DNA of 64,000 nt from Clostridium zeae (GCF_017312485.1 NZ_BMBA01000001.1:310001-374000); one strand, 5' to 3'; shown: positions 25,369 to 35,224, counted from the first letter of the stretch. The notes: a model not told the origin generated them from the letters alone. Program-made: numbers and translations.

Positions 25369-26628
25369 ATGGATAGTTCAAAATTTAGACGCACCACTGC
25401 AAGAAGAACATTAGCCTATATCAGTACCTTAGGGTCAACTCAACTTCACTTAAGAAATCCTTTTGTTATTGCAGCTTGGTCTGTAGCCTTTCCAGGAATG
25501 GGGCACCTTCTCTTATCTAAATATTTACGAGGTTTTGTGCTCTTTCTATGGGAAGTATATATAAACTACAAAGCACATATTAACCTATTGATATTATATT
25601 CATGTATAGGTGATTTTGAAAAAGCTAAACAAGTTACAGATATTCAATGGATGTCCTTGTACATTCCAACTTATATATTTTCTATATGGGATAGTTATAG
25701 AACTACAGTTGACTTAAATAATGAATATATTTTAGCTAAACGAGAAGATGCTGATATAAATTCATTTACTCTAAACTTTATCGAAATCAATTACTTAGAT
25801 AAAAGAAACCCTTGGGTCTCAGCCACTTGGTCATTATTAATCCCTGGATCAGGTCAGCTTTATATTCATAGACTTATTACAGCGTTTTTTCTCATAGCTT
25901 GGTGGATTATTATCAGCTTTAACTCCAAGCTTCTTCCAGCAGCACATTACACAGCAATGGGAGATTTTAACAGTGTAAAATCTATATTAAATATGCAGTG
26001 GTTTTTAAATATCCCTTCTGTTTATTTTTTTGCCATGTATGATGCTTATGTAAACACTGTAGAAAATAATAAATTATTTGATTGGGAACAAAGTAAGTTT
26101 TTAAAGAAAACTTATCAATTTACAAGTTTTAATATGCCTTCAAAAAACGACGAAAGCGGTGCCAAAATGCATATAGTTTCTACCTTTGATCATTGTATAT
26201 ATTTAGAACTAGCAATTACTGAAATAGAAGAAACCGGAATAAAAAAGGAAAACATTCTAGCTATTCCTATGGATAAAAAAAATGACGATATAAAGCTTTT
26301 TGATTCAATCCATAATTCTGATGGATTGAGTTTACTGGATTTACCTGCAATTTTAGCAGTGATTTTTGGGATTTTTGGAGGAATCTATGGTTTCGTATTA
26401 AAATGGGGGCCATTCCTATGGGGATTAATAGCTATTTTGACAGGAATAATCTTAGGATTAATTATAAAACTAATACTCATAAAAAAATCTAACCATGAGA
26501 ATCAAAAAAAAGGAACAGAAGTCGTTTTAATAATTGAGTGTAATGAAACTGAATTAGATATGATAAAATCAATACTTTGGTCAAATAAAGCCCTTGGAGT
26601 TAGCAGTTTATCCATAAACAAAAATTGA
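25369..26628 (+). CDS. Membrane protein with duplicated helical hairpin and C-terminal soluble domain
   Basis: 419 aa, ATG start, site TTAGGAG. Residues 28-125 and 140-240 are repeats of each other: each begins RNP(F/W)V.A.WS...PG.G.L, goes through two or three hydrophobic helices, and ends with W...IP.Y.F...D.Y. This resembles tandem TM2/DUF5683-like hairpins. Residues 265-330 (IVSTFDHCIYLELAITEIEETGI) look like a small alpha/beta sensor domain. Two helices at about 325-370 and a short tail (GTEVVLIIECNETELDMI) follow. No function known. Confidence 0.65.
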   Translation: MDSSKFRRTTARRTLAYISTLGSTQLHLRNPFVIAAWSVAFPGMGHLLLSKYLRGFVLFLWEVYINYKAHINLLILYSCIGDFEKAKQVTDIQWMSLYIPTYIFSIWDSYRTTVDLNNEYILAKREDADINSFTLNFIEINYLDKRNPWVSATWSLLIPGSGQLYIHRLITAFFLIAWWIIISFNSKLLPAAHYTAMGDFNSVKSILNMQWFLNIPSVYFFAMYDAYVNTVENNKLFDWEQSKFLKKTYQFTSFNMPSKNDESGAKMHIVSTFDHCIYLELAITEIEETGIKKENILAIPMDKKNDDIKLFDSIHNSDGLSLLDLPAILAVIFGIFGGIYGFVLKWGPFLWGLIAILTGIILGLIIKLILIKKSNHENQKKGTEVVLIIECNETELDMIKSILWSNKALGVSSLSINKN

Positions 26629-26908
26629 CCTATTTCATTTTTAAATTTCTGCTTTATTTGTATCAAATATAATTGAAACATAAAATACTTTTATATATTG
26701 TTAATATTTCCACATACTTCTTACTCTATCTAAACATTAATATTTACATTTTAATAAAAGTATAGTAAATTGTTAACGTGGGTGGCATCTAACGAGCTAC
26801 ACCAGACTTTTTAATAAATAAAAATTATGCGCATATCTAAATGAATGGGACATATTTTATCTCAGGTATCATCTTATAATGAAGACTTATGTCTTTAATT
26901 AACTGGAG
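26629..26908. other. Leader region of the pantothenate operon
   Basis: No gene. At 26777-26810 a GTGGGTGGCATC...GAGCTACACC segment followed by TTTTT could form a weak hairpin, possibly an attenuator of the pan operon; no known riboswitch consensus fits. Confidence 0.35.
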
Positions 26909-27769
26909 GTGACGCCTATCAAAATTGGCTTTATAGGAGCAGGCAAAGTTGGTTTTTCTCTTGGAAAATACTTTGTCCAAAATAATATTGAAGTAACTGG
27001 TTATTTTAGTAAGACTCTGACTTCTTCGAAAGAAGCAGCTATATTTACTGAAACCAGATTTTATTCTAACTTAGAGGATTTAGTTTCTGAAAGTGATATT
27101 ATATTTATCACTACACCTGATGATGAAATATCTAACATATGGACGCGCATAAAAATTTTAAATATAAGAGAAAAAATAATTTGTCACGCTAGTGGCTCTC
27201 TTTCTTCCAATATCTTTTCTGATATCAAAAAGTCTGATGCATATGCTTATTCAATTCACCCTTTATTTCCAATATCCAATAAATATGAAAGCTATAAAAA
27301 ACTAAAAGATGCATTTTTCACTATTGAAGGTGATAAAAAATATCTTGAAAGTTTTGTTTCCATGTTCGAAGAACTAAAAAATCCAATTATTACGCTTAGC
27401 AAAGACGATAAAACGCTTTATCACTTAGCTGCTGTTACATCAAGCAATTTAGTCAATGCTCTTATTAGCTTTTCCTGCTCTTATCTTAAAGAGTATGGAT
27501 TCAGTGAAAAAGATGCAATAAATGCACTTTATCCACTAATCTTGTCCAATATTGAGAATGTGAAAAAGAATGGGCTTATAAACTCCTTAACTGGACCAGT
27601 GGAAAGATGCGATTTGAATACTATAAAAAAACATCTTGATGTTATACCTACAGAGCATAAAGCTAATTACACAACTTTGTCTTCGGAACTTTTATATCTT
27701 TCTAAACTTAAAAATATGAATATTGATTATGAAAAATTGGAAAAGTTTTTGATAAATCAGGAGGAATAA
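26909..27769 (+). CDS. panG: DUF2520/Rossmann protein, probable ketopantoate reductase (PanG type)
   Basis: 286 aa as drawn from GTG at 26909. The GGAGG site at 26905-26909 overlaps that GTG, so the real start is probably the ATC at 26918, giving [15 protein letters not shown] as the N terminus. Rossmann NAD(P) motif GAGKVG, then a segment like [10 protein letters not shown] and the DUF2520 C-terminal helical domain. It heads the panB-panC-panD operon where panE is missing. PanG, reported in Francisella and noted in some Firmicutes, has this architecture and reduces ketopantoate to pantoate. The 2-bp spacing to panB supports the role. Confidence 0.72.
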   Translation: MTPIKIGFIGAGKVGFSLGKYFVQNNIEVTGYFSKTLTSSKEAAIFTETRFYSNLEDLVSESDIIFITTPDDEISNIWTRIKILNIREKIICHASGSLSSNIFSDIKKSDAYAYSIHPLFPISNKYESYKKLKDAFFTIEGDKKYLESFVSMFEELKNPIITLSKDDKTLYHLAAVTSSNLVNALISFSCSYLKEYGFSEKDAINALYPLILSNIENVKKNGLINSLTGPVERCDLNTIKKHLDVIPTEHKANYTTLSSELLYLSKLKNMNIDYEKLEKFLINQEE

Positions 27770-27771
27770 AA

Positions 27772-28599
27772 TTGAAAAACACAGTAACTACCTTTAAAGA
27801 CTCTAAAAATAATGGCAATAAGCTAACTATGTTAACTTCCTATGACTACTCTACATCAAAATTAATTGACGCAGCTGGAGTTAATGGCATTTTAGTAGGT
27901 GATTCTCTTGGTATGGTATGCCTAGGTTATGAAGATACCTTAAGTGTTACTATGGACGACATGCTCCATCATTGTAAAGCTGTTACAAGGGGAAATAAAA
28001 ATGCACTTGTTGTTTGTGATATGCCTTTTATGTCTTATCAAACTTCTGTATACGATGCAGTTTGTAACGCTGGTAGACTAATAAAAGAAGGAAAAGCTCA
28101 TGCTATTAAACTTGAAGGTGGCTCAGAGTTTTCTGAACATGTTAATGCAATAGTAAAGGCTTCAATTCCTGTTATGGGACATATTGGCCTAACCCCTCAA
28201 TCAATAAACTCCTTTGGTGGGTTTAAGGTTCAAGGAAAAAGCGAAACTGCTGCAAAGAAATTGATTGAAGATGCTTTAGCACTAGAAGAAGCTGGAGCTT
28301 TTGCTATTGTACTTGAATGTGTACCAGCTAAACTTGCTGAAATTATATCAAAAAAAATATCAATTCCTACAATTGGAATAGGTGCAGGCAATAAATGTGA
28401 TGGACAGATACTGGTTTATCAAGATTTACTTGCTCTTTTCTCTGATTTTAAACCTAAGTTTGTAAAGCAATATGCAAATATTGGTGATCAAATGAAGCTA
28501 GCTTTTTCTCAATATATCGAAGAAGTAAATGATGGAAGCTTCCCTTCAGCAGAGCATGAATTTACTATTTCCGACGATGTATTAGAAAAACTTTATTAA
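27772..28599 (+). CDS. panB: 3-methyl-2-oxobutanoate hydroxymethyltransferase
   Basis: 275 aa from TTG with AGGAGG eight bases upstream. TIM-barrel enzyme transferring a hydroxymethyl group from methylene-tetrahydrofolate to ketoisovalerate. Signature [29 protein letters not shown] (in part), metal-binding Asp in GDS and CDMP, KLEGG with the conserved Glu, GHIGLTPQS and the C-terminal [17 protein letters not shown]. Full length. First committed step of pantothenate synthesis. Confidence 0.96.
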   Translation: MKNTVTTFKDSKNNGNKLTMLTSYDYSTSKLIDAAGVNGILVGDSLGMVCLGYEDTLSVTMDDMLHHCKAVTRGNKNALVVCDMPFMSYQTSVYDAVCNAGRLIKEGKAHAIKLEGGSEFSEHVNAIVKASIPVMGHIGLTPQSINSFGGFKVQGKSETAAKKLIEDALALEEAGAFAIVLECVPAKLAEIISKKISIPTIGIGAGNKCDGQILVYQDLLALFSDFKPKFVKQYANIGDQMKLAFSQYIEEVNDGSFPSAEHEFTISDDVLEKLY

Positions 28600-28619
28600 A
28601 TTCTAGGGAGGATTTTAAA

Positions 28620-29465
28620 ATGCAAATTATCAATAAAATAAGTGATGTTAGAGAAATTGTTAAGCAGTGGCAAAAAGAAGGTCTTTCTGTAGGTTTTGTA
28701 CCAACCATGGGATATCTTCATGAAGGCCATGCTTCATTAATTGAAGCTGCAAGTAAAGAAAACCATAAGGTTGTAGTAAGTATCTTTGTTAATCCAATTC
28801 AATTTGGTCCAAAAGAAGATTTAGATAAATATCCGAGAGATCTTAAAAGAGATAGCAAAATAGTTGAAGCTTCTGGTGGGGATTTAATATTTAATCCAAA
28901 TCCTTCTGAGATGTATGTGGAGGATTTCTCCTCCTTCGTTGAAGTTAATTCTCTTACTGATGGACTTTGCGGAGCTAAAAGACCTGGACACTTCAAAGGA
29001 GTTTGTACTGTAGTTACTAAGTTATTTAATATAGTTACACCTGATAAAGCATATTTCGGTGAGAAGGATGCTCAGCAACTTGCAGTGATAAAGAAAATGG
29101 TAAGAGACTTAAACATTCCTGTAGAAATAATAGGCTGTCCTATTATTAGAGAAAATGATGGACTTGCAAAAAGCTCAAGAAATATTTATCTAAATGCGGA
29201 AGAAAGAACTGCTGCACTAATACTAAGTAAAAGTCTAGAAAAAGCCAAAAGTGCTTTAACAGCTGGAGAAAGGTCCAGCGAAAAAATTAGAGATATCATA
29301 ATTGATACGCTTTCATCGGAACCTTTAGCTAAAATTGATTATGTTGAAATTGTAGACAGCACATCACTAACTTCTATTAATTACATAGAAAACAGTATCC
29401 TTATTGCTATTGCAGTCTTTATGGGAAAAACTAGATTAATAGATAATTTTACTTTTAAACTTTAA
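28620..29465 (+). CDS. panC: Pantoate--beta-alanine ligase
   Basis: 281 aa, ATG start with GGGAGG upstream. ATP-binding HIGH-like motif in PTMGYLHEGHASLI, FVNPIQFGPKEDLDKYPR, the substrate region GEKDAQQL and the KMSKS-like SSRNIYLN. Condenses pantoate with beta-alanine, forming a pantoyl-adenylate on the way. Third gene of the operon, 20 bp after panB. Confidence 0.97.
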   Translation: MQIINKISDVREIVKQWQKEGLSVGFVPTMGYLHEGHASLIEAASKENHKVVVSIFVNPIQFGPKEDLDKYPRDLKRDSKIVEASGGDLIFNPNPSEMYVEDFSSFVEVNSLTDGLCGAKRPGHFKGVCTVVTKLFNIVTPDKAYFGEKDAQQLAVIKKMVRDLNIPVEIIGCPIIRENDGLAKSSRNIYLNAEERTAALILSKSLEKAKSALTAGERSSEKIRDIIIDTLSSEPLAKIDYVEIVDSTSLTSINYIENSILIAIAVFMGKTRLIDNFTFKL

Positions 29466-29483
29466 TTTTTTGGGGGATAAATA

Positions 29484-29885
29484 ATGATATTAAATATGCT
29501 TAAATCTAAAATTCACAGAGCGACTGTAACTCAAGCTGAGTTAAACTATGTTGGAAGCATTACTATTGATAAAGTTCTTATGGAAGCTGCTGGGATTCAT
29601 GAATATGAGAAGGTTGCTATAGCTGATATAGATAATGGAGAAAGACTTGAAACTTACGTAATAGCTGGTGAGCCTAACAGTGGTGTTATTTGTCTTAATG
29701 GTGCTGCTGCTCGTTGCGTGCAAAAAGGCGACAAAGTAATAATAATGTGCTATTGTCAATTGGATGAAATTGAGATAAAGGAACATAAACCTACTGTTGT
29801 ATTTGTAAATGATGATAACTCTATTTTAAACGTAGGCAACTATGAAAAACACGGCGAAATATCAGATAAGTATTTAAATGAATAA
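29484..29885 (+). CDS. panD: Aspartate 1-decarboxylase proenzyme
   Basis: 133 aa, ATG start with GGGGGAT upstream. Self-processing site Gly24-Ser25 in [10 protein letters not shown]; the Ser becomes the pyruvoyl cofactor. [14 protein letters not shown] and [18 protein letters not shown] are family motifs. Supplies beta-alanine to PanC. Last gene of the pan operon. Confidence 0.97.
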   Translation: MILNMLKSKIHRATVTQAELNYVGSITIDKVLMEAAGIHEYEKVAIADIDNGERLETYVIAGEPNSGVICLNGAAARCVQKGDKVIIMCYCQLDEIEIKEHKPTVVFVNDDNSILNVGNYEKHGEISDKYLNE

Positions 29886-29929
29886 ATAATTTTATAGCAT
29901 GATTAAATAAAAGCTAAATAAAATTTAAT

Positions 29930-29961
29930 GGTACAGCATTTTAATAAATATATGCTGTACC
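29930..29961. terminator. Terminator of the pantothenate operon
   Basis: Ten-bp stem GGTACAGCAT / ATGCTGTACC with T-rich CTCTTTATT after it on plus. Confidence 0.75.
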
Positions 29962-29985
29962 TCTTTATTCCTATATACTTTCTAT

Positions 29986-30537
29986 TTAATTAAGCTCATA
30001 ACTGCATTTACTCATAAACCTCATTACCATAATTGCAATTACAATTGATGCTATAAATATAAAAATGAAGTATATTGGTCCTAGTAAAGGAATAAATACA
30101 AAAATAAATGCCAATGCAAATCCAATCTGCAAAAACAAATACTGACTCCATTTTTCACCAGCCTCTAACTCTAAAAATCTGTTTTCTTTTTGCCTTGCCA
30201 TATCTTGTATTCCTTGAAAAAGATTATAGATTGTGAGTAAGTTAAATATTATATACACAATAAAAAGAATCATTGAAATTAAAGCTGAAGTTGTAAATGT
30301 AAAATTTGTAATTGGTATAGATGAATTAAAAATCCTAGGAATTGATAAAATTATTAAAACTATATTATACTTTCCGGCCTTTAAAAAAAAGCTGCTTTCA
30401 TTTGACAGTTTGCTAAAACCAACAGCAAATAAGATATATCCTACTATGTCTGGCAAAATATCAAAATTATTAATGCTAAAACCCAACATCACAAAAAGAA
30501 ATCCCCAAAAAAGCCATTCAAACCCGTTTTTTCTCAT
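29986..30537 (-). CDS. Orphan multi-helix membrane protein
   Basis: 183 aa from the ATG at 30537 (a GTG two codons upstream is the alternative; GGGG lies just before). About five hydrophobic helices, the first containing FEWLFWGFLFVMLGFSI. A charged KENRFLELEAGEKW segment lies between helices 3 and 4. No known family. Confidence 0.6.
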   Translation of the reverse strand: MRKNGFEWLFWGFLFVMLGFSINNFDILPDIVGYILFAVGFSKLSNESSFFLKAGKYNIVLIILSIPRIFNSSIPITNFTFTTSALISMILFIVYIIFNLLTIYNLFQGIQDMARQKENRFLELEAGEKWSQYLFLQIGFALAFIFVFIPLLGPIYFIFIFIASIVIAIMVMRFMSKCSYELN

Positions 30538-30744
30538 AAACACCCCATAATAATTATTAATTTATACCAATATATTACCATATTGTCTTTCATTAATAAA
30601 CCAATTTTGTTAATCCATTATAAATATCATTTCCATAAATATAAACTTTACTTCTTCACTTTCGTATATGGTACATTTCTAAGACATTTTAATGTTTGTT
30701 AATACGTAGTGCATAAATAAAGCTCATAATTATTTATCATTTAA

Positions 30745-31383
30745 CTACTTATAATTCGTACTATCCATAAACAAAGTAAACAACATATTTACACACTTAT
30801 CTATACATAGATCTATATCTTTTATATCCTCGTCATAAAGAATTTTATGACATACATCCTCAATAAGTAAAAAAGTATAGTGTACAAATATTATTTCTTC
30901 TTCATCACTTTTAAATGGTATGGATAATAATTTAAAAACTTCTCTTGTTTTATTTGTTCTTCCTTCACGCTGCTCATTTATTGTTTTACCTATATCATCA
31001 TCTAATAATGCTAAAGCATCCATTTCATCATGAAAAGTTTTAGAGAAATTATGATACTCAATCATCATTTTTATAAATACCCTAAATAACTCTTTACCTG
31101 TTTCAGGATTATTTAGAGGTTTATCCATGTTTTCAACCCAATATTCCCTAGTGGGATAATTAAAGCTTTCATTTAGTCTCTCTATTACTCTAATATAAAT
31201 TTCCCTCTTATCTTTAAAATAAGCGTACACAGAACCAGTAGCTACATTTGCTTCTTTTGATATATCTGCTGTAGTGATATTATAATATCCTCTTTCATTA
31301 AACAGTTTATAAGCTGCATCTACTATTCTATTAAACTTATCTAAAGCTCTTTTTTGCGTTGGTATTCTTATTTTTCTTTCCAT
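30745..31383 (-). CDS. TetR family transcriptional repressor
   Basis: 212 aa. The ATG at 31383 is chosen, with AGGTGAT upstream; the 16 extra codons of the longer frame are hydrophobic read-through. N-terminal HTH: RIVDAAYKLFNERGYYNITTADISKEANVATGSVYAYFKDKREIY (residues 18-62, in part). The C-terminal ligand-binding domain is helical and variable. Divergent from the drug-efflux gene, with a palindromic operator between; likely represses both. Confidence 0.93.
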   Translation of the reverse strand: MERKIRIPTQKRALDKFNRIVDAAYKLFNERGYYNITTADISKEANVATGSVYAYFKDKREIYIRVIERLNESFNYPTREYWVENMDKPLNNPETGKELFRVFIKMMIEYHNFSKTFHDEMDALALLDDDIGKTINEQREGRTNKTREVFKLLSIPFKSDEEEIIFVHYTFLLIEDVCHKILYDEDIKDIDLCIDKCVNMLFTLFMDSTNYK

Positions 31384-31399
31384 ATTATCACCTAATTTA

Positions 31400-31482
31400 A
31401 TAATAAAAGATAAAAAAATAAAAGTCAACAAAATATGAAATTCATTTCATGTATTGACTTTTATTTTTTTCCAGTATAGTAT
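31400..31482. promoter_or_regulatory. Symmetric divergent promoters with central palindromic operator
   Basis: The 12-bp inverted arms AATAAAAGTCAA (31417-31428) and TTGACTTTTATT (31454-31465) are the two -35 regions facing away from each other. Rightward: TTGACT, 17 bp, TAGTAT. Leftward: TTGACT, 17 bp, TATTAT. Between them lies ATGAAATTCATTTCAT (31435-31450), the likely TetR site, where one dimer could shut both promoters. Confidence 0.85.
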
Positions 31483-31526
31483 ATGAATGTGAACTTTATT
31501 TCATATTTTAGTTTTTGGAGGATATT

Positions 31527-33194
31527 ATGAGTAAAAAAGAAAAAGTTTTAGCATTCATCTCTTTAGCAATAGCATGTTTTTTGACTGTTTTAGACGCAAC
31601 CATCGTAAATGTATCTTTACCATCTATGGCTACCTACTTTAACACAGATATAGTAGGAATTTCTTGGGTAAGTACAGCTTATTTAATTCCCTTTTCTGCA
31701 CTTTTGATTAACTTTTCCAAAATCGCAGACATTTTCGGAAGGAAAAAACTATTTATATTAGGTCTTTTTATCTTCGGATTTTCTTCAATACTCTGCGGAC
31801 TCTCAACATCTCTTATTATGATGATAATTTTTAGGGTTATGCAAGGTGTAGGAGCTGCAATATTAACCCCACTAGCTATCCCCTTAGGAATAGAAATATT
31901 CGGCAAAAATGCCATGTCAAAATTAGCTATAATCATTGGTATGATAATATCAATTTCAGCTGCTTCAGGTCCTGTTGCAGGTGGTCTCTTAAATGAAGTA
32001 TTTGGTTTTAAATCAATTTTCTATGTAAATACTCCATTTATCATAGTTTCTTTACTATTGGGAATTAGATATTTGAAAGAGTGCTTTGATGTAACCATAG
32101 AAAGAAAGATAGATTTTATTGGCTCGGTACTATTAGCTTATGGCATTGGCGCACTGACTTTTCTACTAGTAAAAGGCAATGATTATGGATGGGGAAGCAT
32201 AAAAATTCTTATACTAGCTATAACCTCATCAATTACAATAATTTCATTCTTAATATACGAATCTAGAGCAAAAAACCCAATGATAGAATTTAAGTTATTT
32301 AGAACAAAAACCTTTACCTCTTCAATAGTGGTAATTAGCGTTATATTTTTTGCCTACATGCCAATATCCTACCTTATGAATTTCTATCTAGAAAATCAAT
32401 TAGGTTACTCGGTTCTTAAAGCTGGACTTATACTTGGCATTGTAAGCGGCATATCTTTTTTCATGTCACCTATATTCGGTATTATATCTAAAAAATTTGG
32501 TGCGAGAGTAACTTCAATGTTTGCTATTTTATTTGTATCTCTTGGAGATTTGATGTTTGTATTTATGAACAATACTAATAACATGAAAATAATCTATAGC
32601 TCCTTCATTCTTGTAGGTCTAGGTATCGGTGCAACTTCACCACTCTATCAAAGTGCTTTTGAAGAAATCTCTAAAGATAAAAACGGCATGGCATCTGGAA
32701 TACTCAATAGTCTCAGACAATTAACTGCATGTCTAGCCATCGCTTTAGTTTCGACTTTAAGTAGTCACTACACTACTGAAGCTATAGATACTACAAAAAC
32801 TAGAATTATTGAGATTGTTAATAAAAACGTCATCCTAGAACCAGAAGTAAAATCCACTATAATTAATAAGATAACTGTAGCTGATGCAAGCAAAAATATA
32901 ACATTTTCAAAGGACATGGCCGATAAATTAATTGAAGCTAAGAAAAATGTGGTTTTATCTACTGCTCCTACTACTATGAAATCAGCAATAAATGAAAACT
33001 TCAATAAGCAGGCCGAAGAAATCCATAATATTATAGATGAAGCAGCTACAATAAAGAATGATGAAACAAACAAAGTTTACAATAAGTGCTTCTTAATAAC
33101 AGCAATAATTGCATTTTTCGGGCTTATCGCCGTACCCTTCAATAAAAAAAGAGAAGCTGACTTTAAAGAAATTGAACCAGATATAGCAATCTAA
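31527..33194 (+). CDS. DHA2 family (EmrB/QacA-like) multidrug MFS transporter
   Basis: 555 aa, ATG at 31527 with GGAGG upstream. Fourteen hydrophobic helices. Helix 1 carries the 14-TM drug-antiporter motif LDATIVNVSLPSM, the loop after helix 2 has GRKKLFILG, and motif C-like GPVAGGLL lies in helix 5. Between the last two helices is a long soluble loop (about residues 420-520) rich in Lys/Glu. Probable proton-driven export of drugs or toxic metabolites. Controlled by the divergent TetR gene. Confidence 0.93.
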   Translation: MSKKEKVLAFISLAIACFLTVLDATIVNVSLPSMATYFNTDIVGISWVSTAYLIPFSALLINFSKIADIFGRKKLFILGLFIFGFSSILCGLSTSLIMMIIFRVMQGVGAAILTPLAIPLGIEIFGKNAMSKLAIIIGMIISISAASGPVAGGLLNEVFGFKSIFYVNTPFIIVSLLLGIRYLKECFDVTIERKIDFIGSVLLAYGIGALTFLLVKGNDYGWGSIKILILAITSSITIISFLIYESRAKNPMIEFKLFRTKTFTSSIVVISVIFFAYMPISYLMNFYLENQLGYSVLKAGLILGIVSGISFFMSPIFGIISKKFGARVTSMFAILFVSLGDLMFVFMNNTNNMKIIYSSFILVGLGIGATSPLYQSAFEEISKDKNGMASGILNSLRQLTACLAIALVSTLSSHYTTEAIDTTKTRIIEIVNKNVILEPEVKSTIINKITVADASKNITFSKDMADKLIEAKKNVVLSTAPTTMKSAINENFNKQAEEIHNIIDEAATIKNDETNKVYNKCFLITAIIAFFGLIAVPFNKKREADFKEIEPDIAI

Positions 33195-33212
33195 TTTAGA
33201 TAAAGAAAATAC

Positions 33213-33248
33213 ACCACTTAACCTAAGCTTTCTTAAAGGTTAAGTGGT
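33213..33248. terminator. Bidirectional terminator
   Basis: ACCACTTAACCT / AGGTTAAGTGGT stem, GCTTTTC on plus, and TGTATTTTC on minus. Between convergent MFS and 3D-domain genes. Confidence 0.85.
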
Positions 33249-33269
33249 GCTTTTCAAATTATTTAAAAA

Positions 33270-33719
33270 TTAGTTTACTGTATAACTAATCTTTTGGTTC
33301 CCAAAATTTATAGCATTGGTTATTGCGTTAGGATTATTTTCATAATCAAAGAAAATATCTACCCAATATTGAGATTTTTGGAAAGCTAGATCTCCCTTAT
33401 CTTGAACAACAAACGAACTCTTGCTTCCATAACCAGGAAGATTCAGTGCTTTTGTGGTTTTTATCACTGTTCCAAATGGGAAGATTGGTGCTGAGTAAGG
33501 ATTACTCTTATTAGATGGATGAACCGCACAAGTTGTATAAGGAGTAGGTGCTACACCTGATGAAGTAATTCCACCTACCGGGCAAGTATATGCTGTAAAA
33601 TCTTGATTTGAATAAGTAGTTGCTGCTGATGCAAAAACTGGCTGAAAAACTCCAACAGATAACAACGTAAGTACTCCAGAAGCTAATACTTTTTTCAATG
33701 CTTTTCTTTTAATCATCAT
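33270..33719 (-). CDS. Secreted 3D-domain protein
   Basis: 149 aa from the ATG at 33719 with AGAGGA upstream. Signal peptide at about 1-33 (Lys/Arg-rich start, hydrophobic core, cleavage after FASAA). The C-terminal half has the three-aspartate 3D pattern found in MltA/YocH/YorM-like wall proteins: FPFGTVIKT, VVQDKG, and WVDIFFD, ending with the usual FGNQKISYTV. Likely extracellular and acting on or near peptidoglycan, possibly as a lytic transglycosylase-like fold. Confidence 0.78.
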   Translation of the reverse strand: MMIKRKALKKVLASGVLTLLSVGVFQPVFASAATTYSNQDFTAYTCPVGGITSSGVAPTPYTTCAVHPSNKSNPYSAPIFPFGTVIKTTKALNLPGYGSKSSFVVQDKGDLAFQKSQYWVDIFFDYENNPNAITNAINFGNQKISYTVN

Positions 33720-34037
33720 TAACACATCCTCTTATTAATTTAATATTTTACAATTATATAGATGAACCACTTCATAACTAGCTTGTCCTAAAATTTACTT
33801 ATAAATTAAATTACATATTTTTAGTAAATCGTCTTACTCATAGCTTTAACTTTGCACATAGTTTTGAAATCAATTTATTTCTAAGAAAAGACTTTACTCA
33901 AAATTAGACATAGCATTCATCAAATTATATTTATATAAATGATACTTGCAGACATTTTTTATAGCTAAGTAATCATTAAACACAACCATTAACGCTATAT
34001 CACGCTTTATTAGATAGGATTGGTATCTAAAGTTATA
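33720..34037. other. Intergenic region with a partial copy of the dispersed repeat end
   Basis: No gene. At 33761-33785 a segment (ATAGATGAACCACTTCATAA) matches the first 25 bases of the repeat copy at 34038 but does not continue into it. Confidence 0.45.
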
Positions 34038-34132
34038 GATGACTCACTTCATAATCAAATTTATATTTTAAAAGATCTCCATCATAACCCAGAGGAATTT
34101 TTAAAATGAATTTTGGATTGAAGTATTTCACC
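34038..34132 (+). repeat. Dispersed ~95-bp terminal-inverted-repeat element, copy A
   Basis: Starts GATGACTCACTTCATAAT, contains a central hairpin region and a GGAATTTTTAAAAT...ATTTTGGATTGAAGT 3' half. Aligns end to end with copy B at 45203 in the same orientation and with C and D inverted. Ends are degenerate inverted repeats. Confidence 0.7.
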
Positions 34133-34200
34133 TTTAGTATATGAGTGTCATTTAGAATTTGAATATAAAAAAGATAAGACTATTACAAAAGCTACGCGCT

Positions 34201-34830
34201 CTAGTTGGGTTGAACTTTGGAACCAATACAAGCTCCAGTTTTAGAATCATAATAGATTTGAGTAAATTTATTGTCCTGATTAAGCCCTGTGACTGTCATA
34301 TAGGTTTGATTTCCATTATTCATGAGAGAAAAATGGAATCCATTAGCCCAATCAATTCCTGGTTTTAATTTAAAATCTTTCTTGGCTTTTTCTATTATTT
34401 CAGTTGAATCAATCTGCATAGAATCAGGATTAATTATTACATTTGCCATGGTCTTTTCCTTACTTACAGGAAACTTCTTAACCTCTCCATTGTCTATTGA
34501 AATTTGGAGGGTTTCTTCAGTTGGAAGGTTTGCAAATATAAGATTCCATTTTTTTCTCTTTCCTGATGCTCCCGCCAATTCTTTTTCATCATCATCAACA
34601 CTTGTAATTATCACAAGCTTAGAATCCTTATTCCAATTCATTGCTTCTATTAAAGCTTTTGAATAAGCTTCCTTTAATGAAAATTTATCAGTTGATAAAT
34701 TTTGAGTCTTAGCAATTGTGTTAGTAGTTAATTTCTTTGTATTTTGAGATAAAAAAGAATTATAGAGAATCACGCTTACAACTAATAGAAAAAATGACAG
34801 GATGGTAATTATTTTTTTCTTACGCTCCAT
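34201..34830 (-). CDS. Membrane-anchored extracytoplasmic protein, PepSY-like
   Basis: 209 aa, ATG start, GGGGTGAGC site upstream. An N-terminal signal anchor at residues 6-25 (ITILSFFLLVVSVILYNSF) follows Arg/Lys. The rest is soluble and likely outside the cell: SLKEAYSKALIEAMNWNKDSKL and the C-terminal YDSKTGACIGSK resemble PepSY-type beta sheets with duplicated helices. No catalytic motif. Orphan, unknown function. Confidence 0.6.
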   Translation of the reverse strand: MERKKKIITILSFFLLVVSVILYNSFLSQNTKKLTTNTIAKTQNLSTDKFSLKEAYSKALIEAMNWNKDSKLVIITSVDDDEKELAGASGKRKKWNLIFANLPTEETLQISIDNGEVKKFPVSKEKTMANVIINPDSMQIDSTEIIEKAKKDFKLKPGIDWANGFHFSLMNNGNQTYMTVTGLNQDNKFTQIYYDSKTGACIGSKVQPN

Positions 34831-35177
34831 TGCTCACCCCTTTCTACATAAAAATATGTTTGAACCAGAATAAATGTAAATTTAATAGCTAGAAATGAAT
34901 TTTTTGATATAATATAGGTCAAACACACATTATATGTATGTTTCTAATTTAATTATAATTTGTTACTTACCTATTGTCAATATTATCCTTTATAATCACA
35001 TTAAATTTTTACTTAAAATATTCGACATTTTATTATTGTTAGTTCGCTTATTTTTTTAATAACAAACTATAAAATCAAAAAACGGTTTCAATAATATCTA
35101 TAATTTTATATTTTAAAATAAACTTTGTTAATTCAAATTATTGTACAGCAGTTCATCATTTGCTAAAAAACTACAAA
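34831..35177. other. Intergenic region
   Basis: About 350 bp, very AT-rich. No gene or clear regulatory site seen apart from the ribosome binding site of the leftward gene. Confidence 0.5.
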
Positions 35178-35209
35178 TAAAAATCCTGAGTTAAAATTCA
35201 ACTCAGGAC
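35178..35209 (-). terminator. Terminator after the gene remnant
   Basis: TCCTGAGTT / AACTCAGGA stem with TTTTTATT following on minus. Confidence 0.7.
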
Positions 35210-35224
35210 ATTTTCTAAATTTTT

